From Dyadobacter jejuensis (GTDB lineage: Bacteria > Bacteroidota > Bacteroidia > Cytophagales > Spirosomataceae), in contig NZ_QGDT01000002.1 of assembly GCF_003149085.1 (NCBI RefSeq), positions 62,001 through 126,000 on the forward strand: DNA of 64,000 nucleotides, in the 5' to 3' direction. Both the position numbers and the translations under genes were made by a program. The notes under the pieces are model-generated. The model ran no database searches and was not told the origin of the DNA. It worked only from the letters and a program-made list of their open reading frames with translations. Of the stretch, positions 27,616 through 36,289 are shown piece after piece. How positions within the stretch are numbered: the stretch's first letter is position 1; each line of letters begins with the position of its first letter.

Positions 27616-30588
27616 TTACTCTCCACCATACATATTAAAGGCAGTAAGGTGTTTCTGGAAAATAGCCTCATATTTTTTAGCGGCCTCTTCTTGCTTCGCC
27701 TGGCGATTTTCCTGAACTATGGTTTGAAGGATATACAAATAGACATTGGTATCTCTACGTTTGGTAGTGCCATTATCTCTGGCCCAGGTGAGTACTTCGT
27801 CGGCACGTGTAGCCATGGTTTCCGAAATCTCCAAGGCCTTCTTAGTTTCTCCCAGTTCAAATAGCGGAGCAATAAAGCTGGCCGATATCTGATCATAAGG
27901 AATGCTCTTATCAGGCATTACTGCCAAGGCTTTATCAATAGCCTTTTTGGCCTCTTCCTTTTTCCCTTCGTTAATGAGCTGTCCAGCGAGCCTTAAGAAG
28001 GCAATGCGAGCGGTAAAGACGGGGGAACCTAGGTACGTATTGTCATAATACACCTTTTCGTCGTCCAGTCCTCTCCAGAACATCTTGTTCATGAGGTTAT
28101 CATACATCACCTTCGAATTCACATAACCCTCTGAGGCACCAGGAACTTTCACCGGCAACAACCGGTAGGCGTAGCCTTCTAGCTGCATGTACTCTTTCAG
28201 GTTCAGGTAACTCGACCCACCCAAGGTAGAGGAGAAATAGATCGGGCGTTTCCAGTCGTTGGTAGCGATGATATCCAGCATAATAAGGTCTGATTTATAC
28301 AAATCACCCTTTCCTATCGTCCAGCTTAGGCTGTCGGCAAGCATCGGTAACAAATCGGGCTGAATGATATTCATCTTTTTAACGGCCTCCACATTCACCG
28401 GTAGAAATAACACCGACGATGGTAGGATTGAGGTCATATCCCCAGACGTCAAAGGAACCTGAATCGCTTTATTCTCTTGCTTTACCAGTCCCATATACTC
28501 CTTGAGGTCTATCCCATCTTTTACACTAGGGACTTCATAAAAAGGAACGATATCATTCTTTCCGAAGGCATAATTTTCCTTTTCCAGCGATATAGGTAAG
28601 GCTTCAGAAAGATAGGTTTGGCGTTTCATCTGATCGATGTACCAGTCTGTTCCCAAGAGACTTAGGTTACATACCCGCACATCGGTACGGAAGCCTTCTA
28701 CCTCCTGAACGTACCAAAGCGGGAAGGTATCATTATCCCCTCCAGTAAACAGGATGGCATTAGGTGCACATGAATTAAGCAGGTTTTTGGCAAAATCCAC
28801 GGAATGGTAGCGGTTATCACGGTTGTGATTATCCCAGCCCTTTACTCCCATCATAAGCGGCACTACCAATCCAATGGAAGTGGCTACGATGGCTCGAGAG
28901 GAGGCAATTTTCACCAATTTACTAAGGGCATCGGCAATAGCTACTACGCCCATACCGATCCAAATACAGAAAATATAGAAGGATCCCACATAAATGTAGT
29001 CCCTTTCACGAGGCTCGGTTGGTGGGGAGTTCAGGTATATCACCAAGGCTACACCAGTGAGCAGGAAGAGCAAACCGAGTACAATCAGGTCCTTCTTCCG
29101 CTTATAATACATCACTACCAGGCCCAACAAGCCCAATATAAAGGGGAGCATAAAGTAGTTGTCATGGGCTTTATTCTGGGCAATAGAGCTAGGATATTCC
29201 TTAAAAGCATCCCAAGGAAGCATATTCCCGGCTCCTTCTTCATCACTTTCCCTCCCTACAAAGTTCCATAAGAAGTAGCGCCAATACATATGGCCTATTT
29301 GGTAAGAGAACATATAGGACAAGTTGTGGCCCATGGTGGGTTTTTGTCCTTCTACCAAGCCTGTCATCTGCCTATAAAGCTGCGGGTGCCCTCCTTGCGT
29401 GCTGTACATACGTGGAAGCAACATACTGCTACCTGGCTCGTATTCATATTCGGGACGGTAGTCGTATATCACATATTTCCCGTTTTGCTTGCGATACATA
29501 GGCGCTCCTCGCTTTTGGCTGATGGGCCTCGACACGAAGCTAGGACCAAATAAAAGCGGACGGCTACCATACTGCTCTCTTTTCAGGTAGGAAACAAAAC
29601 TTAGGACATCGTCGGGATTGTTTTCGTTGATCGGGGGATTGTACTCGGCACGAACCAACACCATCAAATAACTTGCATAGCCGATCAGAACGAAGGCCAG
29701 GGAAAGCAAGCCCGTATTAAGCAACACTTTTTCCTTCTTTTGGGCATAGCGTATTCCCCACACCAATGCGCCGATAAAGAGTACAATGAAGACAATCACT
29801 CCAGACTTATAGGGCATGCCTAGGGAGTTGACGAAGAAAATCTCAAACTTACCTGCCATGGTGGGCAAGCCAGGAATAATACCCGAATTAATAATACCTA
29901 ATATAATCAACCCTCCTACAAAGGCCGCTACCCCACCCCAGAAGCTATGTTGCTTGTACTTTTTGAAATAGTACACCAAGGCCAGAGCTGGGATAGTCAC
30001 CAGGTTGAGCAAGTGAACGCCAATAGATAGGCCTACCAGATAGGCTATAAAAATAAGCCAACGGTTTGCTGCTGCATCGTCTTCAATCCTCTCCCATTTA
30101 AAAACCGCCCAAATGACAATAGCGGTAAAAAATGAAGACATCCCATAAACCTCGGCTTCGACGGCCGAAAACCAAAAGGAATCGGACCAGGTGTAGGCCA
30201 AGGCCCCTACCGCTCCCGACCCAATGAGAGTCACGATATCGGCTGTGCTAAGCTCCTCATCTTTCTTACCTATAAATTTGCGTACTAACAGCGTAATAGT
30301 CCAAAAAAGGAATAAAATGGTAAAGGCACTACTCAGTACCGACACCATATTGATCCAATAGGCCACATTGGTGAGGTCGCCAAAGGCAAGTAAGGAGAAC
30401 ATTCGACCAATGAGCAGGAAGAATGGGGCTCCAGGAGGGTGCGGCACCTGCAGTTTGAAAGCACAAGCTATAAACTCACCACAGTCCCAGAAGCTTGCGG
30501 TTCGCTCCACGGTTAGGGCGTAGGTGACAAAGGAAATGGCGAAAACTATCCAACCCGCAAGGTTGTTGGAGCGGTTAAAACGGGTCAT
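27616..30588 (-). CDS. GT117 / DUF2723 family membrane glycosyltransferase-like protein
   Basis: This is a 990-residue membrane protein. The N-terminal DUF2723 region holds the family motif WDCGEFIACAFKLQVPHPPG (Asp and Glu as in protein-O-mannosyltransferase-type enzymes), followed by about a dozen membrane segments to residue ~560. The C-terminal ~430 residues are extracytoplasmic. They carry FTGGDNDTFPLWYVQEVEG, typical of the family, and a helical repeat region at the end (AGQLINEGKKEEAKKAIDKAL). GT117 proteins are thought to move sugars from lipid carriers onto acceptors at the outer face of the inner membrane; the acceptor here is unknown. I start at the ATG at 30588 (MTRFNRSNN); the frame runs 11 codons further. 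A -7 promoter element lies about 84 bp upstream. Confidence 0.88.
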   Translation of the reverse strand: MTRFNRSNNLAGWIVFAISFVTYALTVERTASFWDCGEFIACAFKLQVPHPPGAPFFLLIGRMFSLLAFGDLTNVAYWINMVSVLSSAFTILFLFWTITLLVRKFIGKKDEELSTADIVTLIGSGAVGALAYTWSDSFWFSAVEAEVYGMSSFFTAIVIWAVFKWERIEDDAAANRWLIFIAYLVGLSIGVHLLNLVTIPALALVYYFKKYKQHSFWGGVAAFVGGLIILGIINSGIIPGLPTMAGKFEIFFVNSLGMPYKSGVIVFIVLFIGALVWGIRYAQKKEKVLLNTGLLSLAFVLIGYASYLMVLVRAEYNPPINENNPDDVLSFVSYLKREQYGSRPLLFGPSFVSRPISQKRGAPMYRKQNGKYVIYDYRPEYEYEPGSSMLLPRMYSTQGGHPQLYRQMTGLVEGQKPTMGHNLSYMFSYQIGHMYWRYFLWNFVGRESDEEGAGNMLPWDAFKEYPSSIAQNKAHDNYFMLPFILGLLGLVVMYYKRKKDLIVLGLLFLLTGVALVIYLNSPPTEPRERDYIYVGSFYIFCIWIGMGVVAIADALSKLVKIASSRAIVATSIGLVVPLMMGVKGWDNHNRDNRYHSVDFAKNLLNSCAPNAILFTGGDNDTFPLWYVQEVEGFRTDVRVCNLSLLGTDWYIDQMKRQTYLSEALPISLEKENYAFGKNDIVPFYEVPSVKDGIDLKEYMGLVKQENKAIQVPLTSGDMTSILPSSVLFLPVNVEAVKKMNIIQPDLLPMLADSLSWTIGKGDLYKSDLIMLDIIATNDWKRPIYFSSTLGGSSYLNLKEYMQLEGYAYRLLPVKVPGASEGYVNSKVMYDNLMNKMFWRGLDDEKVYYDNTYLGSPVFTARIAFLRLAGQLINEGKKEEAKKAIDKALAVMPDKSIPYDQISASFIAPLFELGETKKALEISETMATRADEVLTWARDNGTTKRRDTNVYLYILQTIVQENRQAKQEEAAKKYEAIFQKHLTAFNMYGGE

Positions 30589-30671
30589 TTTAAGAGGTAT
30601 AAGTTGTAAATTCGGTTGCAAATCGTTCCAAGAATAGCATCACCTAAATGTTACTTTTTCTTGGGTCGGCT

Positions 30672-30679
30672 CAAAATTA
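30672..30679 (-). promoter_or_regulatory. -7 promoter element (TAATTTTG) of the GT117 gene
   Basis: Read on the minus strand, 30679 to 30672 is TAATTTTG, an exact TAnnTTTG match. It predicts a leader of roughly 75 bases. No clear -33 TTTG is seen at the usual distance. Confidence 0.45.
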
Positions 30680-30824
30680 GCAAAATATGAGTAACACTAG
30701 GGTTATTACCGTCTTAAAAAGTGTTAATCCTTGAAGGTATGCTAGGAATCAACAACCGATGGCCTCCATTAAACGGCCTGCAGACTCCCTTTTTATTCCT
30801 CTTGCTCACACCACCAAATAACTA

Positions 30825-32129
30825 CTACTTATAGAATACCCATTTGACCAATTCCTTATAGCTTACCTTTTTTCCGTACATGAGTATCCCCACCCGATAG
30901 ATCCGTGAGGCTACCCAAATAGTCCCGACGAAGCCTAAAATGAGCAAGCCCATAGACAGTAAAATTTGCCATGTAGGGACACCAAAAGGAATCCGGACCA
31001 TCATTACGATAGGCGAGGTAAAGGGAATCATGGAGGTCCAAAAGGCCAAAGCCCCATCAGGATCGCGGATGACAAATTGAGCGAAAATAAAAGAAAAAAT
31101 AATGGGCATTGTAATGGGCATCATAAACTGCTGGGTGTCGGCATCGTTGTCGACAGCGGCTCCCACCGCACCGAACATGGCACTATACAGCAAATAGCCA
31201 CCAATAAAGAAAAACAGAAAACAGCCAATAATTAAGGGTATGTTCAGGCTATTGACGGCATCGAGCACTTCCATAAGTGGATGTTGACTGGCTGCTGGAG
31301 CCTGGCTGGCCGCCCCAGCCTGGCCGTCCAACGTTTGAGTCAGCCCATCGAACCTGCTGGCCATCACGCCCGAAGTGGCGCTGGTGATACCCATCGTCAG
31401 CAATATCCAGAGGGTAAACTGGGTAAGCCCTACCAAGGCAACCCCTATTATTTTGCCCATCATCAAATGATACGGCTTTACCGACGAGATAATCACCTCC
31501 ACAATCCGATTGGTTTTCTCCTCGGTGATTCCCCGCATCACCTGAGTACCATAGATGAGTACCGAAAGGTATATCAGAAATCCGCAGATCATGCCTATGG
31601 CCGTGGCGGCTCCAGAACTACTCGTTTTTTCCCCTTCGTCGCTCAGGCTAATGGTTTCGGATTGGACATTGACGCGAGAGTCCTCCAATATTTTATGGGT
31701 AATCCCCGCTTGTGACAACTTAATATCTTCGATCTGCTTTTCTATCGTCTTTTCTATGCTGGACTTAAGCTCCATGCTCACATTTTTGGCCGCATAAATG
31801 CGCACCCCTTTGGGGTCTTTTATCACATCTTTCGGGATATATACCAATGCATTGGCCTTACTTTCCCGAAACTGCATTTTGGCCTCATCAATACCGGAGT
31901 CCAGATGGTCAAAAACGAGGGTCTCCGTATTTTTGAATTCATTGGTAAACAAATGGCTCTCATCTACCACTTGTATGGTTTTGCTGTCCACCGACCCTAC
32001 GGCCATCCAGATTACCAAAGCATAAAATCCGGCAAATAACAAGGGACCAAGTATGGTCATAATCAAAAAGGATTTCTTTTTGACCCGAACCAAGTATTCT
32101 CTTTTTATTACAAGAAATATATTGCGCAT
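30825..32129 (-). CDS. ABC-2 type exporter permease, NatB-like
   Basis: This is a 434-residue ABC-2 permease. The N-terminus is a cytoplasmic KKSFLIMTILGPLLFAGFY segment leading into membrane helix 1. A large extracytoplasmic domain (~residues 45-175) follows, then five membrane segments, including TAIGMICGFLIYLSVLIYG and the conserved GITEEKTNRIVEVIISSVKP coupling loop. A Gln/Ala-rich insert near residues 265-285 (GQAGAASQAPAASQHP) is unusual but in frame. Its ATPase gene ends 43 bp upstream on the same strand, so the pair is one exporter. NatA/NatB-type systems export sodium or small molecules; the substrate here is unknown. Confidence 0.88.
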   Translation of the reverse strand: MRNIFLVIKREYLVRVKKKSFLIMTILGPLLFAGFYALVIWMAVGSVDSKTIQVVDESHLFTNEFKNTETLVFDHLDSGIDEAKMQFRESKANALVYIPKDVIKDPKGVRIYAAKNVSMELKSSIEKTIEKQIEDIKLSQAGITHKILEDSRVNVQSETISLSDEGEKTSSSGAATAIGMICGFLIYLSVLIYGTQVMRGITEEKTNRIVEVIISSVKPYHLMMGKIIGVALVGLTQFTLWILLTMGITSATSGVMASRFDGLTQTLDGQAGAASQAPAASQHPLMEVLDAVNSLNIPLIIGCFLFFFIGGYLLYSAMFGAVGAAVDNDADTQQFMMPITMPIIFSFIFAQFVIRDPDGALAFWTSMIPFTSPIVMMVRIPFGVPTWQILLSMGLLILGFVGTIWVASRIYRVGILMYGKKVSYKELVKWVFYK

Positions 32130-32172
32130 AAAGACTTAGATTGTGATGAAAAGTAAAGTTAAAGCCATGGCA

Positions 32173-33087
32173 TTAGGCTTCGGGAACTTCATTGACGGCC
32201 CGCATAAATATTTCGCTCATGCTGGGGATATTCTCTCCGAATGAACGAATCTCCACCTGACTGATCAATTCGCGTAGAAGGTCATTCGACGACCGTCCAG
32301 CTGGTACATGAATGCTGGTCCGCGTGTAGCCATCCTCCAAAGGTATAGTCTGTCTTATATCCTCCTGGGGTATCATTCCGTTCAATTGTCCCTTGTACTC
32401 CACCGAAAAAGTATTGGTTTTAAATTGCTCCTTAAGCTTGGACTTAGGCCCATCCAGTACTTTTTTGGACTTGTGAATCAGTGCGATATTATCACAAAGC
32501 TCCTCTACGGTTTCCATCCTATGGGTAGAAAAAATAATGGTGCTACCCTTTTGGCGCAACTCCAGGATTTCGTCTCTAATCAAATTCGCATTGATAGGGT
32601 CGAACCCCGAAAAGGGCTCATCGAGTATAATCAGGTCGGGCTCGTGGAGGACTGTCGAAACGAACTGCACCTTTTGCTGCATTCCTTTCGACAGGTCGGC
32701 AATGGTTTTATCCCACCAACTCTTTATTTCAAATTTGACAAACCATCCCTTTAGCCTATCCATGGCCTGCTGTTTGGAAAGCCCCTTGAGCTGAGCCAAG
32801 TAAAGGAGCTGGTCGCCCACTTTCATCTTTCTATAGAGACCTCGCTCCTCTGGCAAATAACCAATCCGCGCTATATGCCCCTCATTGAGCAACTTACCGT
32901 CGAAGAATATTTGACCCTTATCGGGCCCGGTAATCTGATTAACAATGCGAATAAGCGAAGTCTTGCCCGCTCCATTAGGCCCTAATAAACCAAAAATACT
33001 ACCTTTAGGAATTTCAATACTTACATCGTCCAAGGCTTTATGACTGGCATACTCCTTAGTAACATGCTGAATGTCAACTATATTCAT
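32173..33087 (-). CDS. ABC exporter ATPase, NatA-like
   Basis: This is a 304-residue ABC ATPase. It has Walker A GPNGAGKTS near residue 36, the Q-loop region IGYLPEERGLYRKM, the signature LSKGMQQKVQFV, Walker B LIILDEPFSGFDP and the switch histidine in IIFSTHRME. The C-terminal ~80 residues are a DUF4162-type domain often present in these exporters. Signature LSKGM instead of LSGGQ is normal for this subfamily. It precedes the permease gene by 43 bp. Confidence 0.92.
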   Translation of the reverse strand: MNIVDIQHVTKEYASHKALDDVSIEIPKGSIFGLLGPNGAGKTSLIRIVNQITGPDKGQIFFDGKLLNEGHIARIGYLPEERGLYRKMKVGDQLLYLAQLKGLSKQQAMDRLKGWFVKFEIKSWWDKTIADLSKGMQQKVQFVSTVLHEPDLIILDEPFSGFDPINANLIRDEILELRQKGSTIIFSTHRMETVEELCDNIALIHKSKKVLDGPKSKLKEQFKTNTFSVEYKGQLNGMIPQEDIRQTIPLEDGYTRTSIHVPAGRSSNDLLRELISQVEIRSFGENIPSMSEIFMRAVNEVPEA

Positions 33088-33239
33088 ATTTTCGATCTGG
33101 TTGTAGCCAAAAAATATACGGTTTTTCTATTGGCAGGCAATGTTTGTTAATTACTTCAAAGTTGCGAACTAACTCCTGAAATCCCAATGCTCGTAGGGAC
33201 GATTGGTGAAATAAGCCTGACCAGCGGCCAAGAAAGCAT

Positions 33240-33270
33240 AAAAAAGACGTCTGAGCCAATCCCAGACGTC
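33240..33270 (-). terminator. Terminator of the tsaE-ald operon
   Basis: On the minus strand an 8-bp stem (33270-33263 with 33253-33246) with a 9-nt loop is followed by six T (complement of 33240-33245). It lies 25 bp beyond the stop of the 144-residue membrane protein gene. The remainder of the 207-bp gap 33088-33294 holds nothing further that I recognise. Confidence 0.85.
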
Positions 33271-33294
33271 CTACTTCCGATCGGTAGGGAAGTA

Positions 33295-33729
33295 CTAAGC
33301 GTATTTTTCTCTGATTTGGAATAAAACCCAAAAACCTAGAGCTCCTCCAACAATAAAACTAAAGATATTAACCTGAAGCAAGCTACCTAGAAGACTCAGT
33401 AACATGGCGTAGTATAGGAGGTTCCAGCCTGCACGTTTGCGATTCCGGAGAGGATTGAAGGCCATCAGATAGAGGAGCATGGTGATGATACCGGTAATGA
33501 TTCCTACATAAAAATGATACCCAATACCATAAGACATGCCTGCCATGCCAATAGCCGCTCCGCCTATCCCAAGGGCTCCCAGAAGACCAAATAGCCCTAT
33601 TACTGTAAAAAACAACATGACATAAGGGCCATACTTCACCAGACCCTCTTTAACGTTCTCGGGAAAGGCGGGAAACTTTCCTAAAAAGATCTTTTCCAAC
33701 TCATTTTCAAAGGGTAACTTAGATTCCAT
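33295..33729 (-). CDS. Small conserved membrane protein of unknown function
   Basis: This is a 144-residue protein with four hydrophobic segments after a soluble N-terminal ~30 residues: YVMLFFTVIGLFGLLGALGI, GYHFYVGIITGIITMLLYLM, LLYYAMLLSLLGSLLQV and FIVGGALGFWVLFQI. Segment 1 is followed by the Gly/Ala/Met-rich GGAAIGMAGMSYGIG. There is no signal peptide, and I cannot name the family. It is the last gene of the tsaE-ald-unknown run and is followed by a good terminator. A 131-bp gap separates it from the preceding gene, so an additional promoter is possible. Confidence 0.8.
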   Translation of the reverse strand: MESKLPFENELEKIFLGKFPAFPENVKEGLVKYGPYVMLFFTVIGLFGLLGALGIGGAAIGMAGMSYGIGYHFYVGIITGIITMLLYLMAFNPLRNRKRAGWNLLYYAMLLSLLGSLLQVNIFSFIVGGALGFWVLFQIREKYA

Positions 33730-33860
33730 ATGCTGTTCGGGGTTAGGTGATAAGTCAAAGCAATGTATTAAATAACCCTGTCATTATCAACCCTTCATGA
33801 GTAAGCATACCTTTTCCCTTATTCAGCGGTGTTCTTTACTGATTAACGACTTAGAGCGGG

Positions 33861-34265
33861 TTAATCTTCAGGATACGGTACAAATACAAAACCTGAGAAC
33901 TCTCCAATCAGAGCAAACAGGCAGCAATACTCATCGGCATCCTTATAGTTTTCCTTAAAAAGCAATATGGACTCTTCTCCAATCAATTTGCGGTCCACAA
34001 ATTCTTGCATGTAAGAGGCTTTAAAGGCATATCGGTTTTGCATTTCGCCCTTATCGACTAGCAACACACCCAAATCGGCCTCATTGGCGGTTAGGACGAA
34101 AACGGGGTTTTCAGAAAATCCACGTTTCCGAATCTGATACGACGCTTCCTTCAAGGTGTCCGAAACCTTAACAAAATCCTCGGATATAAGCCCCATGATT
34201 TGTTTGTTCAATTCCGGAGAATTTGCGTCATCCATCAGGGCATTTTCATTACTATTATTAATCAT
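33861..34265 (-). CDS. Small conserved cytoplasmic protein of unknown function
   Basis: This is a 134-residue soluble acidic protein. It begins with a helical stretch (NKQIMGLISEDFVKVSDTLK) and continues with a mixed alpha/beta part (NPVFVLTANEADLGVLL, then CCLFALIGEFSGFVFVPYP). No signal peptide, membrane segment or catalytic motif is apparent. It lies 71 bp after ald on the same strand and probably shares its transcript. I do not recognise the family beyond an impression of conservation in Cytophagales. Confidence 0.78.
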   Translation of the reverse strand: MINNSNENALMDDANSPELNKQIMGLISEDFVKVSDTLKEASYQIRKRGFSENPVFVLTANEADLGVLLVDKGEMQNRYAFKASYMQEFVDRKLIGEESILLFKENYKDADEYCCLFALIGEFSGFVFVPYPED

Positions 34266-34336
34266 ATTTCATCAATGGACAATGCTTAGATTGCCTCTTT
34301 ATACTTTTTAAAAAAATAGACTCACTAAGGCCTTCA

Positions 34337-35563
34337 CTACATACGAGCCGCCATCAGCAAGGTTAGGTCCTTATAGCGCATATTGAATCCTCTGGCAATA
34401 TTGGAGTTGGTAAGCGTGCCTTTATGGCAATAGACTCCTTTCATAAACCATCTGTTGGCATATATCATCTCTTCAATCCCTCCGATAGTCCCCGTCCGGA
34501 GCAAAAATGGCAAAAACACATTGCTTAAGGCCGTGCTGGCGGTATAGGCTACTCGGGAGGGTATATTAGGGACACAATAATGAATAATATCGCTATATTT
34601 AAAGACGGGGTTATCGTGGGTGGTCATCCTTGAAGTTTCAAAAGACCCGCCTTGATCGATACTCACATCGATAACGACCGACCCTGGGCGCATCTGCTCG
34701 ATCATTTCCTTGGTCACTACCATAGGACTCAGGCTATTTTCTGCCCGCATGGTACCAATCACCACATCGGCCTTGCTGATGGCCTCCGATAGGGTGTTGG
34801 TATCGATAATAGAGGTATATACATTTTGCCCTACGGCGTACTTAAGTCGCTGCAAGCGATATATTTGCTTATCGAACACTTTTACGTCTGCGCCTACACC
34901 TAGGGCGGCTCTAGTAGCAAACTCTGCGACGGTCCCTGCTCCCAGGATCACAATACTGGTAGGAGGCACACCGGTTATTCCTCCTAATATTACGCCTCGC
35001 CCTCCGTTAGAGTTGGATAAATACTCCGCTGCCACCAACAAAACGGCGCTGCCGGCTATCTCCCCCATCGCTCTAATAATAGGCTTCCCTCCTACCTTAT
35101 CCTCTATAAGCTCATAGCCAATCCCGGTAATCTTGGACTGATTGAGCCGCTCAAAATATTGTTTCCCTAAAGAAGGCAAGTTCAAAGCGGATATCAAGGT
35201 GGACCCTGGCTTTATAAAAGCAAACTCCTCCTCTACCAACGGTTCCACCTTTAGGATAACGTTGGCTTGGTATACCTCTTTAGGGCTGTGAACGATCCGT
35301 GCACCCGCTTCGCTATACTCGTGGTCCGAAAGGTTAGCTCCTTTTCCGGCTCCACTTTCTACCCATACCTCATGCCCATCTCTAACCAACAAGCCTACGG
35401 CGTCCGGAGTAAGGGCAATACGGTTTTCCTGTAGGGATACCTCGCAAGGCAAGCCGATATGCAGGGAATGATGATTCCTCTTCACTTCCATCAGCGACTC
35501 CTTTGGATAAAGGGCCGACTGTTTCGCTAATTGTTCGAAACCAGAAATTTGCGGTTGTGCCAT
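34337..35563 (-). CDS. ald: Alanine dehydrogenase
   Basis: This is a 408-residue NAD-dependent alanine dehydrogenase of the AlaDH/PNT family, interconverting L-alanine with pyruvate and ammonia. The N-terminal substrate domain carries GLPCEVSLQENRIALTPDAV (substrate Arg) and VWVESGAGKGANLSDHEY. The Rossmann domain has VILGAGTVAEFATRAALGVG. It continues with VIGTMRAENSLSPMVVTKE and VIDVSIDQGGSFETSR. The N-terminus is extended by about 30 residues over the classical enzyme, and the length exceeds the usual ~370. It starts 51 bp after tsaE and is the second gene of that operon. Confidence 0.92.
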   Translation of the reverse strand: MAQPQISGFEQLAKQSALYPKESLMEVKRNHHSLHIGLPCEVSLQENRIALTPDAVGLLVRDGHEVWVESGAGKGANLSDHEYSEAGARIVHSPKEVYQANVILKVEPLVEEEFAFIKPGSTLISALNLPSLGKQYFERLNQSKITGIGYELIEDKVGGKPIIRAMGEIAGSAVLLVAAEYLSNSNGGRGVILGGITGVPPTSIVILGAGTVAEFATRAALGVGADVKVFDKQIYRLQRLKYAVGQNVYTSIIDTNTLSEAISKADVVIGTMRAENSLSPMVVTKEMIEQMRPGSVVIDVSIDQGGSFETSRMTTHDNPVFKYSDIIHYCVPNIPSRVAYTASTALSNVFLPFLLRTGTIGGIEEMIYANRWFMKGVYCHKGTLTNSNIARGFNMRYKDLTLLMAARM

Positions 35564-35613
35564 GTAGTTTGTTGAATATATTTAATTTCGTTTTAAGGAA
35601 AACAATTCGATCT

Positions 35614-36048
35614 CTAAACAGCGATCACCTTTACGCTCAAGACTCTATGACGATCTTGATCAAGATCCAGTTCCAACATCAAATACTTTTGGGGCCATAA
35701 TGATTCTATCTTCGAGGGCCATTCAACGAAGCAATACCCGCCAGAATCGAAATATTCCTCCACCCCAATATCGAGTGCCTCCATTTCGTCCTCTAGTCTG
35801 TAAAAATCGAAATGATAAATCGTTTCTAAGCCCTTGTACTCATTGACCAAGGCAAAAGTTGGACTGGTGACCGTCTCGCTGACCCCTAACTTACGGCAAA
35901 GTGCTTGGATCAGGGTAGTTTTGCCCACTCCCATAGGCCCCTCAAACAGCCATATGGGAGTCCTTTTACCCCATTCTAGCAGTTGTTCAGCAACACCGTC
36001 CAACTCGCCTAAATCTTTAAATCGAAATATTGTCGAAGATTCGTTCAT
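35614..36048 (-). CDS. tsaE: tRNA t6A37 biosynthesis ATPase TsaE
   Basis: This is a 144-residue TsaE, the small ATPase that assists TsaB-TsaD in placing threonylcarbamoyl on A37 of ANN-decoding tRNAs. Walker A is GPMGVGKTT, followed by VTSPTFALVNEY and the conserved IYHFDFYRLEDEMEALDIG. VEWPSKIESLWP is the family C-terminal motif. It heads a run with ald and two small unknown genes. The -7 promoter element ends only four bases before its ATG, so its transcript is probably leaderless or nearly so. Confidence 0.95.
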   Translation of the reverse strand: MNESSTIFRFKDLGELDGVAEQLLEWGKRTPIWLFEGPMGVGKTTLIQALCRKLGVSETVTSPTFALVNEYKGLETIYHFDFYRLEDEMEALDIGVEEYFDSGGYCFVEWPSKIESLWPQKYLMLELDLDQDRHRVLSVKVIAV

Positions 36049-36052
36049 GACA

Positions 36053-36060
36053 CAAAATTA
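36053..36060 (-). promoter_or_regulatory. -7 promoter element (TAATTTTG) abutting tsaE
   Basis: On the minus strand TAATTTTG (36060-36053) is an exact TAnnTTTG. The tsaE ATG begins five bases after its final G, exactly where transcription is expected to start. Confidence 0.5.
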
Positions 36061-36212
36061 CCACATTTTAGGTACTCTTGGCATATTTGGTATTCCGATT
36101 TACAATCTTTATGGATAATTAAACCTTCGCAAAAGAGGGCTTGGTGGAAATCGTAAAGGTAAAAACACTCAGTGGTTCGTGTTGCAGCAGTAAGTCAGAC
36201 GTTATAAGAAAA

Positions 36213-36248
36213 CCGTGTTAGCTCCTAGAATTCTAGAAACTAACACGG
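36213..36248 (-). terminator. Terminator after the Tat-exported oxidoreductase gene
   Basis: A 9-bp stem pairs 36213-36221 with 36240-36248, and its loop holds an inner palindrome around GAATTC that can extend the hairpin. On the minus strand it is followed by TTTTCTT. It lies 41 bp beyond the stop at 36290. Confidence 0.8.
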
Positions 36249-36289
36249 CACTTGCTTTTCATTAGGAACTTTAAAGAAGTTAAGGACTA

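Noticed and set aside
27395..27715. Plus-strand 106-codon open frame across the G12 run
   Set aside because: It crosses a terminator and runs antisense into the GT117 gene, with composition unlike a protein.
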